This document shows positions 61,621 to 64,000 of a stretch of 64,000 bases of DNA, in pieces. Each line of letters begins with the position of its first letter. The stretch's first letter is position 1. Origin of the DNA: Alphaproteobacteria bacterium (lineage in GTDB: Bacteria > Pseudomonadota > Alphaproteobacteria > CASFRQ01 > SAAU01); contig SAAU01000007.1 of the NCBI GenBank assembly GCA_009929265.1, positions 17,071 through 81,070 of the forward strand, in the 5' to 3' direction. The notes under the pieces are model-generated. The model was not told the origin of the DNA and made no database searches. It worked only from the letters and a program-made list of their open reading frames with translations. The translations under genes were made by a program, and so were the position numbers.

Positions 61621-61648
61621 ACTATATGGAAGTAGAATTCCTTGTCAA
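61621..61648 (-). promoter_or_regulatory. Promoter of the pilL-pilS operon
   Basis: Read leftwards: perfect TTGACA (61648-61643), 16 bp, TATAGT (61626-61621). Confidence 0.7.
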
Positions 61649-61680
61649 TCAAAAGAAGTCAAGAAAAATCTTTCTTTCAT

Positions 61681-63507
61681 CTACCATTTTTTTATTTTCT
61701 CAGGTCCTTTGCTTCCAAACATTCCACTTGAAATAATTTCATATTCTTCTTCTTTTTCCAAAACCCGTAAAACAACAGAGTTGATATCTCGGTTCGTAAA
61801 CTTAAATTCTATTTGCTTTGAAACAAGCCCTGCTCCTAGCAAAGCTCCTCTTAACAAAGCGCCTCGACGCATTCCAATATCTCTTGGAGTAGACTGCCCC
61901 ATTCTAATTTCAACGTATTTTTTTCTATCCCCTTTAACTTGAGAAGCAAAAGCCCGTATCCATTTTAAGGTTTGCCCGGAAATATCGGCATTCCCTGTAT
62001 CAAACGTAATGCGAACTTCACTTGGTAAGACTCGAGGAATTTCTCTTTTAACTTTTTTTTCTTCAGCCGGTTCAGGCATCTCTTCTTTTGAAGAAGAAAT
62101 CTCAGAACTTACAAGAGGAAGTAAAAGAGGTTTGTCTTCATCTTCGTCGTCCGTTTCATCTTCAATTAAAGAATGGACCTCGTCAGAAAGCTCATCGGAT
62201 GAGACCAAAGAAACAGGCGTTTTTCTTTGAACAGGCATATCTAAATTAACGGCTGATAAATCAGAATCAAGTTTTTCGATATGATCTGCGGTTTCGGCAA
62301 TGGCTGTAGCATATTTAATTAAAGAAAGCTCCGTATCGGACAAAACTTTTGAAGCATCTTTTCCATATTCTTCTTTTAATTTTGAAACCATTAACCCTTC
62401 GCTCGTTTTTCCTTTAGCCTTTTCATCTTCGGAAACTTCTTCAGGTTTAACTTCCGTTAAAGCCTTCTGTTCGTCTTCCTTTTCTTCCCAAGAAGGAACA
62501 TTTTTAGGAGAATCTTCTTGTTCTTCAATTTGCTTTGGTTTTTCTTCAAGAACAGAAACTTTTGTTTCTTTTCTAAATGAACTGTCTGTATCAACAGCCC
62601 CTTCTTTCATTTCTTTTATATCCGCTTTAACCTCTGGAAGAACATAAGTTGGAAGTAAAAATCCCCCAGCAGAAGTAATCGTCAAAACGTCTTTTTTGTC
62701 TTCCTCTGTTGATTTGGAAGCCTCTTTCTTTTCCTCTTTCAAAGGAATGTCGCCCTTAACAGGAGCTTCTTCTTTAACTGATTCTATTTTTGAAGGGACC
62801 TCTTCATTTTCAACTTTAATATCATTTTTTTCATCTTTTTTGGAAACGTCCTCTGTCTCGAGCTCTTCTTTTTTTGGCGTTTCTTCAACATTTTCTTCTG
62901 TTTTTGGCGTTTCTATTTTAGAAGGTTCTGTTTTAGATTCTTCTTCAACATCTTCTTCAACATCAACGTCTTGTTCAACATCTTCTTCAACATCTTCTTC
63001 AACGGCTTCTTTAACGTCTTCTTCAACATCTTCTTCAACGTCTTCTTCAACGGCTTCTTTAACGTCTTCTACATCCTTTTTGTTTTCTACATTTTCTTTG
63101 GATACAGTTATTTGCGTTTCAGAACTTTCTTCTTTCACGTCCGCTTTACCGCCTTCTTTAATATCTTGCGATTTTAGGTCCGTTTCTGGTTTTACAGCTT
63201 CTGATTTATTTTCAACTTTCTCAGTTACCTCTTCTTCAACTTTCTCAGTTGATTCTTCCTTTTTATTTTCTTCTTTTTGTAAAACCGCAGGGATGTCGTC
63301 TTTTTTGACAACTTCTTCTTTCTGAATTTCTTCGGATTTTTCTTTAGACTCTTCCTTTTTCACAGGCTCTGTTCTAAACGATTGAGGATTCAACCATTTT
63401 GTTGTAGATTTTTGCACTTCTGATGGGGCAGGGTTAGAAAATCCTTCCACACCAGCCGTTAAAAGAAAAAAAACTCCCCCAAAAAACCATATTCTACTTT
63501 TCTTCAT
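61681..63507 (-). CDS. Large acidic exported protein with repeats and OmpA-like C-terminus, pilus-linked
   Basis: A 608-residue protein. A signal peptide (MKKSRIWFFGGVFFLLTAGVEG) is followed by about 430 residues of highly acidic Glu/Lys/Val/Ser low-complexity sequence, including tandem EEDV repeats near residues 145-190. The C-terminal ~95 residues are folded: VRITFDTGNADISGQTLKWIRAFASQ, VEIRMGQSTPRDIGMRRGALLRGALLGAGL. This layout (strand, helix, strand, R-rich helix, strand) resembles a divergent OmpA-like peptidoglycan-binding domain. The frame opens at 63561. AAGGAG lies before the ATG at 63507, which gives the clean signal peptide. It is not part of known IncI pilus operons. Confidence 0.75.
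   Translation of the reverse strand: MKKSRIWFFGGVFFLLTAGVEGFSNPAPSEVQKSTTKWLNPQSFRTEPVKKEESKEKSEEIQKEEVVKKDDIPAVLQKEENKKEESTEKVEEEVTEKVENKSEAVKPETDLKSQDIKEGGKADVKEESSETQITVSKENVENKKDVEDVKEAVEEDVEEDVEEDVKEAVEEDVEEDVEQDVDVEEDVEEESKTEPSKIETPKTEENVEETPKKEELETEDVSKKDEKNDIKVENEEVPSKIESVKEEAPVKGDIPLKEEKKEASKSTEEDKKDVLTITSAGGFLLPTYVLPEVKADIKEMKEGAVDTDSSFRKETKVSVLEEKPKQIEEQEDSPKNVPSWEEKEDEQKALTEVKPEEVSEDEKAKGKTSEGLMVSKLKEEYGKDASKVLSDTELSLIKYATAIAETADHIEKLDSDLSAVNLDMPVQRKTPVSLVSSDELSDEVHSLIEDETDDEDEDKPLLLPLVSSEISSSKEEMPEPAEEKKVKREIPRVLPSEVRITFDTGNADISGQTLKWIRAFASQVKGDRKKYVEIRMGQSTPRDIGMRRGALLRGALLGAGLVSKQIEFKFTNRDINSVVLRVLEKEEEYEIISSGMFGSKGPEKIKKW
62938..63075. repeat. Tandem short repeats inside the acidic protein gene
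   Basis: About ten imperfect copies of a 12-bp unit (on +, TCTTCTTCAACA/G variants) encoding EEDV and KEAV runs. They are in frame throughout, so copy-number change would alter only linker length. Confidence 0.8.
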
Positions 63508-63584
63508 TTTTTGCTTTTTCTCCTTTGTATCCGCGCTAAAGACAGAGAGTAAAAAATCCACAATAGACCTTATAGTCCATTTAC

Positions 63585-63614
63585 ACTAAATTCTTTTCTA
63601 AACGCTTTTGTCAA
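63585..63614 (-). promoter_or_regulatory. Possible promoter of the acidic protein gene
   Basis: Read leftwards: TTGACA (63614-63609), 18 bp, TTTAGT (63590-63585). Confidence 0.45.
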
Positions 63615-63705
63615 AAAAAACAACATAAATTTTAATATTTTAAGAAAAACTCTCCTAAAAAACCTCTTCTTACACCCCCCGCTTTCTTTTTTCTATTTTT
63701 TTGTC

Positions 63706-63733
63706 TTGTTTTTTTATTGTTCTCTTTTATAAT
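63706..63733 (+). promoter_or_regulatory. Promoter of the virB2-like gene
   Basis: TTGTTT (63706-63711), 16 bp, perfect TATAAT (63728-63733), about 70 bp before the start codon. Confidence 0.6.
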
Positions 63734-63801
63734 AGGAGCAGGTTGAAAGAGTTCCTAAAGTTTTATCTTTTGGTTTGTTATTTGTTATAAGGAGTATGAT
63801 T

Positions 63802-64000
63802 ATGAAAAAATTAACATCAATTTTATTTTACACATTGCTTTTTTCCGTTGTTTTAGTTGGAGCAGCTTTTGCTCAAACTATACCTTCAACTGGAGATGGT
63901 CCTTTTGAAAAGGTGACAGGAAGACTTTCTAACGTCTTCACAAATGTAAGATCTATCGTCTTCATTTTAGGGGGCTTTGGTTTAATTGCTTTGGCTGTTG
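63802..64000 (+). CDS. virB2: VirB2/TrbC-like secretion pilin, partial
   Basis: The first 66 codons are visible. The rest lies beyond the window. A signal peptide (MKKLTSILFYTLLFSVVLVGAAFA) is followed by a short polar segment and a hydrophobic helix containing SIVFILGGFGLIALAV. This is the layout of VirB2/TrbC pilins (cleaved leader, then two helices). AAGGAG lies seven bases before this ATG. An ATG at 63796 is too close to it. It is divergent from the pilus operon and probably the first gene of a VirB-type locus, which would complement the VirD4-like ATPase at 28-30 kb. Confidence 0.7.
   Translation, partial: MKKLTSILFYTLLFSVVLVGAAFAQTIPSTGDGPFEKVTGRLSNVFTNVRSIVFILGGFGLIALAV

Noticed and set aside
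62938..63075. Short regular repeats resembling a CRISPR array
   Set aside because: Unit length is 12 bp without unique spacers, it is in frame with EEDV protein repeats, and no cas genes are near.
62696..63325. Long Ser/Thr-rich open frame antisense to the acidic protein gene
   Set aside because: It is the mirror of the Glu/Lys-rich repeats: GAA/GAG codons read backwards give Ser/Thr/Phe codons. There is no independent ribosome-binding site or domain.

Overview
The window is a stretch of AT-rich, gene-dense bacterial chromosome. Most core proteins look alphaproteobacterial: a long-form ribosome hibernation factor followed by ptsN, an rsmI-yraN pair, a rarA-rluC pair, MlaA/MlaC, EttA, MutY, RF2 without a frameshift site, and an infC whose ribosome-binding site points to a non-AUG start. 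The pilin-like proteins begin with GRSMIEMLGVLAIVG, which I associate from memory with uncultured, gut-associated Alphaproteobacteria of the RF32 / 'Azospirillum sp. CAG' type. That placement is inference and would need a marker-gene tree.

Layout. 1-1.5 kb holds two related proteins of unknown function, the first cut by the window edge. 1.7-19.5 kb is mostly housekeeping: a LOG-family hydrolase, a compact Clp-type ATPase with mutY, ettA, a MazG-type pyrophosphatase, parE (apparently leaderless), cmk-rnhB, a dCMP deaminase/SirB1-like/yraN/rsmI operon, a penicillin-binding-protein activator convergent with hemW, hpf-ptsN-rnhA and infC. At 19.59 kb is tRNA-Gly(CCC), followed by about 500 bp of gene-free, very AT-rich DNA with DnaA-box-like sites. 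20-26 kb carries ampG, typA, a cold-shock gene, an orphan pilin, a DedA-family gene, rpmB and a DnaJ-domain gene.

26.5-31.6 kb is the first accessory block. It is one operon with a two-helix membrane protein, a VirD4/TraG-type coupling ATPase, an HNH-nuclease-like protein, a SUKH (SMI1/KNR4)-like immunity candidate and a small membrane protein. It reads as a type IV secretion coupling protein carrying a nuclease effector and its immunity gene. 31.6-51.2 kb returns to envelope and housekeeping genes: a tight operon mrcA-prfB-DUF47-pit-asmA-anmK (with a divergent AnmK active site), dtd, a 44-codon ORF and murA, a glycosyltransferase-like gene, a BamE-like lipoprotein, mlaA-mlaC, a second LOG gene, an unrecognised exported protein, and rarA-rluC-asmA-like-acyP.

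51.3-63.5 kb is a long leftward operon for a type IVb pilus. Its order matches the IncI plasmid thin-pilus genes: pilL/tcpQ-like, pilN secretin, pilO, pilP, pilQ ATPase, pilR, and then three pilin-like genes. The last pilin is frameshifted in a G run and lies behind a strong terminator. A promoter followed immediately by a perfect 16-bp palindrome starts the pilL-to-pilS part. A large acidic protein with a possible OmpA-like C-terminus precedes it. A rightward VirB2/TrbC-like gene starts at 63.8 kb and is cut by the window end, so a VirB-type secretion locus probably begins there. VirD4, the HNH/SUKH pair, VirB2 and the pilus genes together suggest that the cell builds both a VirB/D4 secretion system and an IncI-like pilus.
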